A stretch of DNA of 64,000 nucleotides from Cupriavidus sp. D39 (GTDB lineage: Bacteria; Pseudomonadota; Gammaproteobacteria; Burkholderiales; Burkholderiaceae). The position numbers were made by a program, and so were the translations under genes. The stretch covers positions 3,658,001 to 3,722,000 of the forward strand of contig NZ_JAPNLE010000009.1 of assembly GCF_026627925.1 (NCBI RefSeq), in the 5' to 3' direction. Below are positions 1 through 8,926 of this stretch, piece after piece; position 1 is the first letter of the stretch, and each line of letters opens with the position of its first letter. The notes beneath the pieces are model-generated. The model was given only the letters and a program-made list of their open reading frames with translations. It was not told the origin of the DNA and did no database searches.

Positions 1-1
1 C

Positions 2-106
2 GCCAAGACCAAGAAGCACAGCAGCCACGCCAAGAGCAAGAAGGGCGAGGCTTCGACCGACACCAGTGCAGAAGCCGGTGCCGGCACGTCGACCAAGCTC
101 CAGTAA
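2..106 (+). CDS. C-terminal end of a Lys/Ala-rich protein (5' truncated)
   Basis: The first bases read through in frame 2 to a TAA at 104-106 and give 34 residues rich in Lys, Ser, Ala, Thr and Gly. No domain is visible. Such tails occur in small exported acid-shock-like or histone-like proteins, but the gene start lies outside the window and no function can be assigned. The codon bias (GCC, AAG, GGC) suits a real GC-rich gene, and the next 200 bases are a dispersed repeat and a terminator. Confidence 0.5.
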   Translation, partial: AKTKKHSSHAKSKKGEASTDTSAEAGAGTSTKLQ

Positions 107-119
107 GCCGAAGCGCTGA

Positions 120-271
120 CAATCCTGAGGCATTTGCCGAAGCCGCCGAACAGGCCAAAACCGCGTGCTACGTCGACGGCTGTCTCACCCTCTCCCCTCA
201 GGGGGAGAGGGCCGGGGGTAGGGGTGGCTTAGCCGGGAGCCACCTGAAGCGAAGCCCATGGTTTTTTCAGC
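120..271 (-). repeat. Dispersed intergenic repeat (solo copy, inverted)
   Basis: This stretch contains a 'gccgaacaggccaaaac' segment, a 'ctgtctcaccctctcccct' segment and 'gaagcgaagccc'. It is the reverse complement, with small changes, of the tandem repeat at 26604-27095. Its core is a short palindrome of CTCCCC/GGGGAG blocks. No ORF is credible here. Confidence 0.7.
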
Positions 272-272
272 A

Positions 273-299
273 GGGACGGGTTCACCCCCGTCCCTTTTT
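273..299 (+). terminator. Rho-independent terminator upstream of intron copy A
   Basis: The stem GGGACGGG (273-280) pairs with CCCGTCCC (287-294), followed by a T run. The group II intron begins three bases after it. Insertion just downstream of a terminator hairpin is the known target preference of group IIC introns. Confidence 0.8.
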
Positions 300-702
300 C
301 ATGTGCGCCCAGCATGGGCGCACTCCTGTGGGTGCAAGTCCCACCGTAAGTTGATCACAGCGATCGAAGCGAAGCGCAACTGCGAAAGGGCGACCGATCG
401 TGGGGAGGAAGCGTGGAGCGAAGCTGCGAGCCGAGGAACACGAACCGGATAGAAGGCGGTGCCGACCAGGACGAGCGGGCATGAAACCGCGAAGTTCTCG
501 TGATCAAGGGGAGGCGGCGTAAATCCGGCGGTTGTGCAGCGAAGGAGTGCGTTCTTACCTGGGGAGATCTCGCCTCATGCCTGAAAGGGCGACGGCGTCG
601 AGCCGGAGCGAGAAGTCAGCAGAGGTCGAAGTAGTTGGGGGTAGCGCCGGCAAGGCTCGAATCCGCCGACGAAGGACCGAACGAGAGGGAGTGTTCGAAG
701 CC

Positions 703-1420
703 ATGTCGATACCGAAGGCATTGCGTCAGAAGCCCGCGCGAGCGGGGCGGGAGGAGTAGCGGGCGGTGAAGCCGGCCGTGAACCCGCCTGCGACGAAGCC
801 GGCGGTCCGCGGCGGGGACCGGAGGACACGGGGTCGGCGCTGCTGGCAGCGGCGCTGACGCGAGAGAACCTGAAGCAGGCGTTCAGGCGGGTCCGCCGCA
901 ACAAAGGCGCCGCTGGCGTGGATGGTCTGGATATTGATCAGACCGCCCGCTATCTGGTGTCGGCGTGGCCGGAGATCCGCCAGCAACTGCTCAAGGGGAC
1001 GTACCGGCCCAGTCCGGTACGGCGGGTAACGATTCCGAAGCCGGACGGAGGAGGCGAGCGCGAGCTCGGTATTCCGACGGTGACGGACCGGCTGATCCAG
1101 CAGGCGCTGTTGCAGGTGCTGCAGCCGATGCTGGACCCCACCTTCAGCGAGCACAGCTACGGCTTCCGGCCTGGGCGGCGTGCGCACGATGCGGTGTTAG
1201 CCGCGCAGTCGTACGTGCAGTCGGGGCGGCGAGTGGTGGTGGACGTGGATCTGGAGAAGTTCTTTGACCGGGTCAACCACGACATCCTGATTGACCGTCT
1301 ACAGAAGCGCATCGGGGACGCCGGGGTCATCCGGCTGATCCGGGCGTATCTGAACAGCGGGCTGATGGATGGCGGGGTAGTGCTGCAGCGGTACGAGGGC
1401 ACGCCGCAAGGCGGGCCGCT
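703..1420 (+). pseudogene. Intron reverse transcriptase/maturase, N-terminal part (copy A, frameshifted)
   Basis: This encodes RT domains 0-4 of a group II intron protein: NKGAAGVDG, the IPKPDGGGERELGIPT block, YGFRPGRRAHDA, VVDVDLEKFFDRVNHD and the TPQGGP motif. Translation from the ATG at 703 stops at 757-759 because one G is missing near 754 compared with copy B. The recombinase element then cuts the gene after TPQGGP at 1420. The protein would copy and splice the intron RNA if intact. The missing G lies in a short G run and could be a sequencing error; the insertion is certainly real. Confidence 0.85.
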
Positions 1421-3098
1421 TACGCCGCTTACAACGTTGCATACTTTTCACTCCGTCGTCTGAATCATTCGAGTTTTCGCTGTCAAAAGCCCCAGGCTGT
1501 GGGTCAACCCTGAACACAACGACGATTTCATCCTTGTGGATTTCGACGCGCTTGACCAGACCCAATACGATCCTGCGCTTTGTCTCAAGATCAATCGTGT
1601 CCAGTTTTTCGGTGACGGCGCCTGCAAATTCCTCGATCCGATTGATGACCAGAAACAGCTCGCTTTGCACCGCGCCTTGCTGCCTGGATTCAAGGATCTG
1701 CTGGTCAATCTGCTCAAGCCGATTCCTCAACTGCTGCATCTTCGGTTCGAAGTCGGACTTATCGAGGATGCCGTCCGCATAGCTATCGATCAGCCGGGAC
1801 TTTCCCTTCTCCAGCTGCAGCCGCTGCTTTTCAAGGTTGCTTGTGTCGAAGGCACTCTTCTCGTTGCGCTCCATCATATCCAGTCGACGCTCATATTCGC
1901 TCTTCAAGCGTTCTGGATGACTGAGCAATTCCACAACCTGCTGCCATACCAGCTCATCGAGCCTGTCTGTTCGTACCTGCAGATTGTCACAGATGCGGTG
2001 GCCACCGAAACGGTAGGCATCAGTCCCAACACAGCGGTAATAGGCGTAGTCCCGCTGATGCCCCTTAGCTGCAACCTTGCTCACCTTCTTGGCGTAATAG
2101 GCGTAATGGCACTCGCCGCATACCGTCAACCCTTGCAGCAGGCGTAGCGGTGCACTCTCGCGCCTCTGGCGCGCCAGCTTGCGGTTCTCGGCAAGCTGTT
2201 CCTGAGCCGCCTGGAACAGCCCCTCGCTCACGATGGCCGGCACCGGAATCTCGATCCAGTCCTGCGGTTCGGTTCGTGTTGTCGAGTACGGCTTTCTGGG
2301 CACGTCAGCACTGTGGCGCTGGGCGCGCACGCGTACCTGCAGGTGATCGCGCGACTGCGTCTTGCCGAACGCAGCTCGCCCCATGTACGCAGGATTGCGC
2401 AATATGCCCCACACCACACTACGGTCCCAGTATGGCTTGCCCGACGCTGTCACGGTACCCGACTCGGCAAGGCGGCGTACCACATCCCCTATGCTCAGGC
2501 GGTCCATCCCCACCCACTGGAAGATCGCCCGGACCGTTGCAGCCTGGGGCAGTTCGATAACGTACCGGGCCGGCGTTCCGTCGAGTTGCCGGCGAATGTA
2601 GCGGTAGCCGTAGGGCGCCCCGGACAGGACATTGACACTGCCGCGTTTTGCGCCGTGAAGCTTGCCACGACGGTGACGCTCGGCGATCTTCGCCCGTTCG
2701 TATTCTGCGATCATGCCCTGCATCTGCAATAGCAGCGACTCTTCCGGCGTCGTACCGATCGCGTGATTGAGGAAGACCACCTGGACACCGCAGGCGGAGA
2801 ACTCTTCCATCAGCAGCGCCTGGTGCGCATATTTGCGCGCCAGCCGGTCCGGTGACAGGATGTACAGCTGATCGATCGTACCGAGCGCGGCACAGTCCCT
2901 GAGGCGCTCCAATTGAGGCCTGATCAGCGTCGCACCGCTCACGCCAGCGTCAACGAAACACATGTCGTCGACGATCTGCGCGCCGTCAGCTGAAATACGC
3001 TCCTTCAGTGCAGCGATCTGGCTTTCAATGGTGCCGCGTTTGTTTTGCTGTTCGGAGGATACCCGCGCGTAGAGTGCAACCATCGCAGCTTTGCTCAT
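1299..3098 (-). CDS. Large serine recombinase (copy A)
   Basis: 599 residues. Residues 1-150 form the resolvase catalytic domain with YARVSSEQQ (catalytic Ser14) and SPDRLARK. Then come the recombinase domain (GAPYGYRYI), a zinc-ribbon with four Cys (CGEC, YYRC, ICDN), and a coiled coil rich in Glu, Lys and Leu at about 425-490. It should catalyse conservative integration and excision of its own 2-kb element. The ORF has no stop inside the element: after ...RCKRR it runs 33 residues into the antisense strand of the RT gene before stopping at 1299. The start overlaps the small ORF (ATGA). The first 557 residues are identical to copy B. Confidence 0.9.
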   Translation of the reverse strand: MSKAAMVALYARVSSEQQNKRGTIESQIAALKERISADGAQIVDDMCFVDAGVSGATLIRPQLERLRDCAALGTIDQLYILSPDRLARKYAHQALLMEEFSACGVQVVFLNHAIGTTPEESLLLQMQGMIAEYERAKIAERHRRGKLHGAKRGSVNVLSGAPYGYRYIRRQLDGTPARYVIELPQAATVRAIFQWVGMDRLSIGDVVRRLAESGTVTASGKPYWDRSVVWGILRNPAYMGRAAFGKTQSRDHLQVRVRAQRHSADVPRKPYSTTRTEPQDWIEIPVPAIVSEGLFQAAQEQLAENRKLARQRRESAPLRLLQGLTVCGECHYAYYAKKVSKVAAKGHQRDYAYYRCVGTDAYRFGGHRICDNLQVRTDRLDELVWQQVVELLSHPERLKSEYERRLDMMERNEKSAFDTSNLEKQRLQLEKGKSRLIDSYADGILDKSDFEPKMQQLRNRLEQIDQQILESRQQGAVQSELFLVINRIEEFAGAVTEKLDTIDLETKRRIVLGLVKRVEIHKDEIVVVFRVDPQPGAFDSENSNDSDDGVKSMQRCKRRKRPALRRALVPLQHYPAIHQPAVQIRPDQPDDPGVPDALL

Positions 3099-3428
3099 CG
3101 TCTACCTCGCTTGATGGTCGCTTGCTTGGACTCTGCAGACCACGTAGCGGACGGCTGTGCCGTCGCGCGTGCTTCGATCGGACTAATCTGCTCGTAAGCC
3201 TTTTGCAACTGCTCTTGGGCATAGCGGTTCGGCTCGAAAGCCAGACGCACGCTCCACTTTTTACGTCTTCGGGTCATCGCTGCACCTGCCTGTCAGCGGG
3301 AGCGACCGTCTCAAGGACAAGATCCACATTGACGTCAGCACAGCTTCTGGACCAGGGCGCCAGACACTCCCTCGAAATGCGCAGGCCCAATTTTATCCGG
3401 CAGTTTGCTCTATTGTTGGTGGCGTTAT
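1421..3428 (-). mobile_element. 2,008-bp serine recombinase element, copy A (reverse orientation)
   Basis: The boundaries follow from comparing the two interrupted introns. The left end is TACGCCGCTTACAAC and the right end is GTTGGTGGCGTTAT, and joining the outer sequences restores ...CCGCTGTCACCG, encoding G-G-P-L-S-P of the RT. The element holds only two genes, a 60-residue ORF and a large serine recombinase, with about 150 bp ahead of them. There is no target-site duplication, as expected for conservative serine recombination. The second copy (6919-8926) has the same length and the opposite orientation. Confidence 0.9.
3095..3277 (-). CDS. 60-residue basic protein of the recombinase element (copy A)
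   Basis: A small, Arg/Lys-rich protein starting MTRRRKKWSVRLAFEP. Its last codons overlap the recombinase start by 4 bp, so the two are probably translationally coupled. I do not recognise a family. The size, charge and coupling would suit a recombination directionality factor or other accessory DNA-binding protein, but that is inference only. The same ORF is present unchanged in copy B, which supports it being a real gene. Confidence 0.6.
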   Translation of the reverse strand: MTRRRKKWSVRLAFEPNRYAQEQLQKAYEQISPIEARATAQPSATWSAESKQATIKRGRR

Positions 3429-4080
3429 GTCACCGCTGCTGGCTAACGTACTGCTCGATGAGGTGGACAAGGCGTTGGAGCGTCGAGGTCATTGCTTCGT
3501 GCGCTATGCCGATGATGCGAACGTGTACGTGCGCAGTCGGCGGGCGGGCGAGCGGGTGATGGCGCTATTGCGGCGCTTGTACGGCAGCCTGCGCCTGAAG
3601 GTCAACGAGGCAAAGAGCGCGGTGGCGAGCGCGTTTGGCCGCAAGTTCCTCGGCTACAGCTTCTGGGTGGCCGCAGGGGGAGTGGTCAAGCGCAAAGTGG
3701 CAGTTAAGCCGCTGCTGACGTTCAAGCAACGCATCCGCGAACTGACTCGCCGCTCAGGCGGGCGGAGTCTGCAGGCAGTCGTGGATCGGGTGAGGCCATA
3801 TGTTCTGGGATGGAAGGCCTACTTCCGGCTGGCGCAAACGCCCCAGGTCTGGCGCGAGCTGGACAAGTGGATGCGCCACCGGCTGAGGGCCATCCAGCTC
3901 AAGCACTGGCGCCGTGGTCGGGTCATTTACCGAGAGTTGCGTGCGCTGGGTGCTACAGCGGATGCCGCCAGGCAAGCAGCGGCGAGTAGCCGGTGCTGGT
4001 GGCGCAACAGCGGCGACACGCTGAACCGGGTCCTGACCATCGCCTACTTCGATCAGTTGGGCATGCCCCGTCTCACTTAA
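3429..4080 (+). pseudogene. Intron reverse transcriptase/maturase, C-terminal part (copy A)
   Basis: This resumes the RT after the element: ...LSPLLANVLLDEV, the YADD catalytic box (FVRYADDANVYV), the GYSFW region, and the maturase (X) domain ending GMPRLT. It carries the catalytic aspartates of the polymerase but has no start of its own apart from a chance ATG formed at the element junction (3427-3429). With the 5' part it would make a protein of about 456 residues. Confidence 0.85.
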
Positions 4081-4094
4081 CCTCAACCTCTCGA

Positions 4095-4157
4095 ACCGCC
4101 CGGTGCGGACCCGCATGCCGGGTGGTGTGGCAGGGGCGCAGCCAGTGGGCTGCCCCT
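4095..4157 (+). other. Group II intron domains V and VI (copy A)
   Basis: Domain V: stem ACCGCCCGG (4095-4103) with CCGGGTGGT (4118-4126), inner TGCG/CGCA helix, a four-base loop and a two-base bulge on the 3' side, which is the catalytic hairpin architecture. Domain VI follows as AGGGGC (4132-4137) with GCCCCT (4152-4157). The same folds recur at about 9595-9658 in copy B. The RNA core therefore looks intact although the maturase gene is split. Confidence 0.65.
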
Positions 4158-4213
4158 ATGCCGATTGGCGCCGCCATCCGGGAGCGTGTCAGTCTTACAC
4201 CGACATTCGCGCC

Positions 4214-4234
4214 GCATTGTAAGCACTACAATGC
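4214..4234. promoter_or_regulatory. Perfect inverted repeat upstream of the response regulator
   Basis: GCATTGTA-agcac-TACAATGC has two 8-bp arms and a 5-bp spacer. It ends 52 bp before the start of the NarL/FixJ-type regulator. The size and symmetry suit a dimeric LuxR-type regulator site, possibly for autoregulation. Confidence 0.45.
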
Positions 4235-4286
4235 ATTAGCCCGGCCGCTCCTGAGAGCTGGGGCATCCATGCCCAGGGAGAATTCC

Positions 4287-4919
4287 ATGATTCGCGTTTT
4301 GATCGCCGACGATCACCAGATCGTGCGCGCCGGTCTGCGCCAGTTCATTGCCGACGAGCCGGATATCCGGGTGGAAGGGGAAGCTGCCAGCGGCGACGAA
4401 GTCATGACGCGGCTGCGCGAGCTCGAGTTCGATGTGGTGGTGCTCGATATCTCGATGCCTGACCGCAACGGCATCGACGTGCTCAAGCTGCTGCGCCAGC
4501 GCCATCCCGACCTGCCGGTGCTGATCCTCTCCACCTACCCGGAAGAGCAGTACGCCATCAACCTGATCCGCGCGGGCGCTTCCGGCTACCTGACCAAGGA
4601 AAGCGCACCGGACGATCTCGTCAAGGCCATCCGCACCGTGGCCCAGGGCCGACGCTATGTCAGCGCAACCGTGGCGGACCTGCTCATCGGCGGGCTGGAC
4701 AAGCCCACCAACCAGCCGCTGCACCAGACCTTGTCCAAGCGCGAGTTCCAGATATTCTGCAAGCTCTCGCGCGGGCAGTCGGTCTCGGTAATTGCCGAGG
4801 AGTTGTTCCTGAGCGTCAAGACGGTCAGCACCTATCGCTCGCGCATCCTGGAAAAGATGGGCATGAAGACCAATGCCGACCTGACCTACTACGCGATCAA
4901 GAACGGCCTGGTGGAGTAG
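4287..4919 (+). CDS. NarL/FixJ (LuxR)-family response regulator
   Basis: 210 residues. The receiver domain comes first, with the acidic pair in IADDHQ, phospho-acceptor Asp in VVVLDISMPD (about residue 54) and Lys in YLTKES. The C-terminal LuxR-type helix-turn-helix reads LSKREFQIFCKL...SVKTVSTYRSRILEKM. It should be phosphorylated by a sensor kinase not present here and bind DNA as a dimer. The ATG at 4287 is preceded by AGGGAGAA; upstream in-frame codons run into the intron end and are not credible. The closest known relatives by appearance are GacA/UvrY/RqpR-type regulators. It lies between the two introns, with a receiver-only gene next to it. Confidence 0.9.
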   Translation: MIRVLIADDHQIVRAGLRQFIADEPDIRVEGEAASGDEVMTRLRELEFDVVVLDISMPDRNGIDVLKLLRQRHPDLPVLILSTYPEEQYAINLIRAGASGYLTKESAPDDLVKAIRTVAQGRRYVSATVADLLIGGLDKPTNQPLHQTLSKREFQIFCKLSRGQSVSVIAEELFLSVKTVSTYRSRILEKMGMKTNADLTYYAIKNGLVE

Positions 4920-5028
4920 GCGCAGCCAAGGCAAAGCGCATTACCAGGCATTCTGCCGCGTTTGCCTGACGCTGCTGTAGGACGGACGCCGATAGTCCGT
5001 CCCTATACTCTGTTGCTAGCATGGAATC

Positions 5029-5505
5029 ATGTTGGATCAAGCTGCGGCCCCTTCGTATCGCGCGCTGCGGGTCCTGCTAATCGAGGACTCAGCGGTACTG
5101 CGGGGTATGTTGCTTGAATACCTGAACGCTTTTCCGTTTATCGAAGTCGTGGATTGGGCGGATACCGAAAGCTCGGCGCTGCGCCTCTACGAGGCGGGCA
5201 AGTACGAGGTCGTCATCGTCGACCTGCAGTTGCGGCAAGGCAACGGAATCAATGTACTGCGCGCCTTGCAGAAGACCAGGGTGTCGGGCATCCGCATCGT
5301 GTACACCAATCATGCCCAGGTGCCTACATACCGGCGGCAGTGTGCCGAGGCCGGCGCGGACTATTTCTTTGACAAGTCGCTCGAGCTCGAGCAGGTGTTC
5401 CGGGTGATCGAGGAGTACGCGCAGGCAGGGGCTGAATCCGTATTGAGTGCGTATCGAGTACGTATCGAGTACGTCAAATACTTCGAATACTTCGAATACG
5501 TATAG
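5029..5505 (+). CDS. Single-domain response regulator (receiver only) with a repetitive tail
   Basis: 158 residues. One receiver domain: acidic residues in LLIEDSAV, phospho-acceptor Asp in VVIVDLQLRQGNG, Thr in VYTNH, Lys in FFDKSLE. There is no output domain, so it probably acts through protein contacts, like CheY or Spo0F, perhaps with the adjacent NarL-type regulator 109 bp upstream. The last 20 or so residues are encoded by tandem duplications (GTATCGAGTAC twice, TTCGAATAC twice) giving an aromatic and acidic tail (KYFEYFEYV). The tail is outside the normal receiver fold and may be recent. Confidence 0.85.
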   Translation: MLDQAAAPSYRALRVLLIEDSAVLRGMLLEYLNAFPFIEVVDWADTESSALRLYEAGKYEVVIVDLQLRQGNGINVLRALQKTRVSGIRIVYTNHAQVPTYRRQCAEAGADYFFDKSLELEQVFRVIEEYAQAGAESVLSAYRVRIEYVKYFEYFEYV

Positions 5506-5574
5506 ACCCGTATCAGTAGTACCAGCCGTTCCAATCGCGGCCATGCCGCGTCAACCTAGAGCAAGGAGAGAGTC

Positions 5575-5718
5575 ATGAGAAAGCTGATGGCGCTGTGTGC
5601 CCTGGCAGGTGTGGTCCTGGTGACCGGTTGCAACACGATGGCCGGTGCCGGCAAGGACATCGAGAAGGGCGGCGAGAAGGTGCAAGGCGCCGCCGAGAGC
5701 ACCAAGCAGAAGATGTAA
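5575..5718 (+). CDS. Entericidin A/B-family small lipoprotein
   Basis: 47 residues. A lipoprotein signal peptide with lipobox LVTGC (Cys19) is followed by the entericidin pattern NTMAGAGKDIEKGGEKVQ. Such proteins are small membrane lipoproteins made under stress; in E. coli they form an antidote/toxin pair, but many proteobacteria carry a single copy of unknown role. SD AAGGAGAG lies just upstream of the ATG at 5575. A strong terminator follows 49 bp downstream, and intron copy B lies directly after that terminator. Confidence 0.85.
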   Translation: MRKLMALCALAGVVLVTGCNTMAGAGKDIEKGGEKVQGAAESTKQKM

Positions 5719-5766
5719 GGTACCAACCGGCGTGCCGTGTGCATGGCAGCCGGACAAGAGGAATGG

Positions 5767-5797
5767 AAAAGGGGCTCCGCGGAGCCCTTTTCCATTT
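5767..5797 (+). terminator. Rho-independent terminator after the entericidin gene
   Basis: AAAAGGGGCTCC-GC-GGAGCCCTTTT forms a long hairpin followed by T-rich sequence. Intron copy B begins at 5802, just behind it, in the same relation to its terminator as copy A. Confidence 0.85.
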
Positions 5798-6201
5798 TCA
5801 TGTGCGCCCAGCATGGGCGCACTCCTGTGGGTGCAAGTCCCACCGTAAGTTGATCACAGCGATCGAAGCGAAGCGCAACTGCGAAAGGGCGACCGATCGT
5901 GGGGAGGAAGCGTGGAGCGAAGCTGCGAGCCGAGGAACACGAACCGGATAGAAGGCGGTGCCGACCAGGACGAGCGGGCATGAAACCGCGAAGTTCTCGT
6001 GATCAAGGGGAGGCGGCGTAAATCCGGCGGTTGTGCAGCGAAGGAGTGCGTTCTTACCTGGGGAGATCTCGCCTCATGCCTGAAAGGGCGACGGCGTCGA
6101 GCCGGAGCGAGAAGTCAGCAGAGGTCGAAGTAGTTGGGGGTAGCGCCGGCAAGGCTCGAATCCGCCGACGAAGGACCGAACGAGAGGGAGTGTTCGAAGC
6201 C

Positions 6202-6918
6202 ATGTCGATACCGAAGGCATTGCGTCAGAAGCCCGCGCGAGCGGGGCGGGAGGGAGTAGCGGGCGGTGAAGCCGGCCGTGAACCCGCCTGCGACGAAGCC
6301 GGCGGTCCGCGGCGGGGACCGGAGGACACGGGGTCGGCGCTGCTGGCAGCGGCGCTGACGCGAGAGAACCTGAAGCAGGCGTTCAGGCGGGTCCGCCGCA
6401 ACAAAGGCGCCGCTGGCGTGGATGGTCTGGATATTGATCAGACCGCCCGCTATCTGGTGTCGGCGTGGCCGGAGATCCGCCAGCAACTGCTCAAGGGGAC
6501 GTACCGGCCCAGTCCGGTACGGCGGGTAACGATTCCGAAGCCGGACGGAGGAGGCGAGCGCGAGCTCGGTATTCCGACGGTGACGGACCGGCTGATCCAG
6601 CAGGCGCTGTTGCAGGTGCTGCAGCCGATGCTGGACCCCACCTTCAGCGAGCACAGCTACGGCTTCCGGCCTGGGCGGCGTGCGCACGATGCGGTGTTAG
6701 CCGCGCAGTCGTACGTGCAGTCGGGGCGGCGAGTGGTGGTGGACGTGGATCTGGAGAAGTTCTTTGACCGGGTCAACCACGACATCCTGATTGACCGTCT
6801 ACAGAAGCGCATCGGGGACGCCGGGGTCATCCGGCTGATCCGGGCGTATCTGAACAGCGGGCTGATGGATGGCGGGGTAGTGCTGCAGCGGTACGAGGGC
6901 ACGCCGCAAGGCGGGCCG
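6202..6918 (+). pseudogene. Intron reverse transcriptase/maturase, N-terminal part (copy B)
   Basis: Begins MSIPKALRQKPARAG and covers RT domains 0-4 up to TPQGGP in an unbroken frame of 239 codons. It then reads into the element as ITPPTIEQTAG and stops at 6952-6954. Unlike copy A there is no frameshift. In-frame ATGs further upstream (6031, 6076) lie in the structured intron RNA and are less likely starts. The remaining half is at 8927-9580. Confidence 0.85.
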
Positions 6919-8926
6919 ATAACGCCACCAACAATAGAGCAAACTGCCGGATAAAATTGGGCCTGCGCATTTCGAGGGAGTGTCTGGCGCCCTGGTCCAG
7001 AAGCTGTGCTGACGTCAATGTGGATCTTGTCCTTGAGACGGTCGCTCCCGCTGACAGGCAGGTGCAGCGATGACCCGAAGACGTAAAAAGTGGAGCGTGC
7101 GTCTGGCTTTCGAGCCGAACCGCTATGCCCAAGAGCAGTTGCAAAAGGCTTACGAGCAGATTAGTCCGATCGAAGCACGCGCGACGGCACAGCCGTCCGC
7201 TACGTGGTCTGCAGAGTCCAAGCAAGCGACCATCAAGCGAGGTAGACGATGAGCAAAGCTGCGATGGTTGCACTCTACGCGCGGGTATCCTCCGAACAGC
7301 AAAACAAACGCGGCACCATTGAAAGCCAGATCGCTGCACTGAAGGAGCGTATTTCAGCTGACGGCGCGCAGATCGTCGACGACATGTGTTTCGTTGACGC
7401 TGGCGTGAGCGGTGCGACGCTGATCAGGCCTCAATTGGAGCGCCTCAGGGACTGTGCCGCGCTCGGTACGATCGATCAGCTGTACATCCTGTCACCGGAC
7501 CGGCTGGCGCGCAAATATGCGCACCAGGCGCTGCTGATGGAAGAGTTCTCCGCCTGCGGTGTCCAGGTGGTCTTCCTCAATCACGCGATCGGTACGACGC
7601 CGGAAGAGTCGCTGCTATTGCAGATGCAGGGCATGATCGCAGAATACGAACGGGCGAAGATCGCCGAGCGTCACCGTCGTGGCAAGCTTCACGGCGCAAA
7701 ACGCGGCAGTGTCAATGTCCTGTCCGGGGCGCCCTACGGCTACCGCTACATTCGCCGGCAACTCGACGGAACGCCGGCCCGGTACGTTATCGAACTGCCC
7801 CAGGCTGCAACGGTCCGGGCGATCTTCCAGTGGGTGGGGATGGACCGCCTGAGCATAGGGGATGTGGTACGCCGCCTTGCCGAGTCGGGTACCGTGACAG
7901 CGTCGGGCAAGCCATACTGGGACCGTAGTGTGGTGTGGGGCATATTGCGCAATCCTGCGTACATGGGGCGAGCTGCGTTCGGCAAGACGCAGTCGCGCGA
8001 TCACCTGCAGGTACGCGTGCGCGCCCAGCGCCACAGTGCTGACGTGCCCAGAAAGCCGTACTCGACAACACGAACCGAACCGCAGGACTGGATCGAGATT
8101 CCGGTGCCGGCCATCGTGAGCGAGGGGCTGTTCCAGGCGGCTCAGGAACAGCTTGCCGAGAACCGCAAGCTGGCGCGCCAGAGGCGCGAGAGTGCACCGC
8201 TACGCCTGCTGCAAGGGTTGACGGTATGCGGCGAGTGCCATTACGCCTATTACGCCAAGAAGGTGAGCAAGGTTGCAGCTAAGGGGCATCAGCGGGACTA
8301 CGCCTATTACCGCTGTGTTGGGACTGATGCCTACCGTTTCGGTGGCCACCGCATCTGTGACAATCTGCAGGTACGAACAGACAGGCTCGATGAGCTGGTA
8401 TGGCAGCAGGTTGTGGAATTGCTCAGTCATCCAGAACGCTTGAAGAGCGAATATGAGCGTCGACTGGATATGATGGAGCGCAACGAGAAGAGTGCCTTCG
8501 ACACAAGCAACCTTGAAAAGCAGCGGCTGCAGCTGGAGAAGGGAAAGTCCCGGCTGATCGATAGCTATGCGGACGGCATCCTCGATAAGTCCGACTTCGA
8601 ACCGAAGATGCAGCAGTTGAGGAATCGGCTTGAGCAGATTGACCAGCAGATCCTTGAATCCAGGCAGCAAGGCGCGGTGCAAAGCGAGCTGTTTCTGGTC
8701 ATCAATCGGATCGAGGAATTTGCAGGCGCCGTCACCGAAAAACTGGACACGATTGATCTTGAGACAAAGCGCAGGATCGTATTGGGTCTGGTCAAGCGCG
8801 TCGAAATCCACAAGGATGAAATCGTCGTTGTGTTCAGGGTTGACCCACAGCCTGGGGCTTTTGACAGCGAAAACTCGAATGATTCAGACGACGGAGTGAA
8901 AAGTATGCAACGTTGTAAGCGGCGTA
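6919..8926 (+). mobile_element. 2,008-bp serine recombinase element, copy B (forward orientation)
   Basis: Left end ATAACGCCACCAACAATAG, right end CAACGTTGTAAGCGGCGTA. The flanks are GGGCCG and CTGTCACCG, so the element lies just before the CT of the target, while copy A lies just after the same CT in the other orientation. The two insertions thus differ by the two-base core, as expected when a serine recombinase cuts with a 2-bp stagger. Gene content and length equal copy A. Confidence 0.9.
7070..7252 (+). CDS. 60-residue basic protein of the recombinase element (copy B)
   Basis: Identical to the small ORF of copy A. Very basic N-terminus (MTRRRKKW), a possible amphipathic helix around NRYAQEQLQKAYEQI and a basic end (KRGRR). 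It ends inside the recombinase start codon region (overlap ATGA at 7249-7252). It occupies the space just inside the left end. No family recognised; a DNA-binding accessory or directionality role is inference from size, charge and position. Confidence 0.6.
   Translation: MTRRRKKWSVRLAFEPNRYAQEQLQKAYEQISPIEARATAQPSATWSAESKQATIKRGRR

Larger units (their letters stand above)
303..4165 (+). mobile_element. Group IIC intron, copy A, interrupted by a recombinase element
   Basis: The 5' end GTGCGCCCAGCATGGGCGCA is typical of bacterial group IIC introns. The 3' end carries a domain V-like hairpin and a domain VI hairpin, and the body encodes a reverse transcriptase/maturase. The sequence matches 5802-9666 almost base for base, which fixes both ends. 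Without the 2,008-bp insert the intron would be about 1,855 bp, a normal size. The RT has a frameshift near 754 relative to copy B and is split at 1420/3429, so this copy should not make a functional maturase. Differences from copy B noticed: one G near 754, one substitution (G at 3555, A at 9054) and one C near 4155. Confidence 0.9.

Noticed and set aside
258..452. Short frames at the 5' end of the introns
   Set aside because: They lie in the structured intron RNA (domain I) and recur only because the introns are duplicated.
1536..2147. Open frame of 203 codons opposite the recombinase in copy A (and 8200-8811 in copy B)
   Set aside because: Lies antisense to the coiled-coil and zinc-ribbon region of the recombinase and has no start signals of its own.
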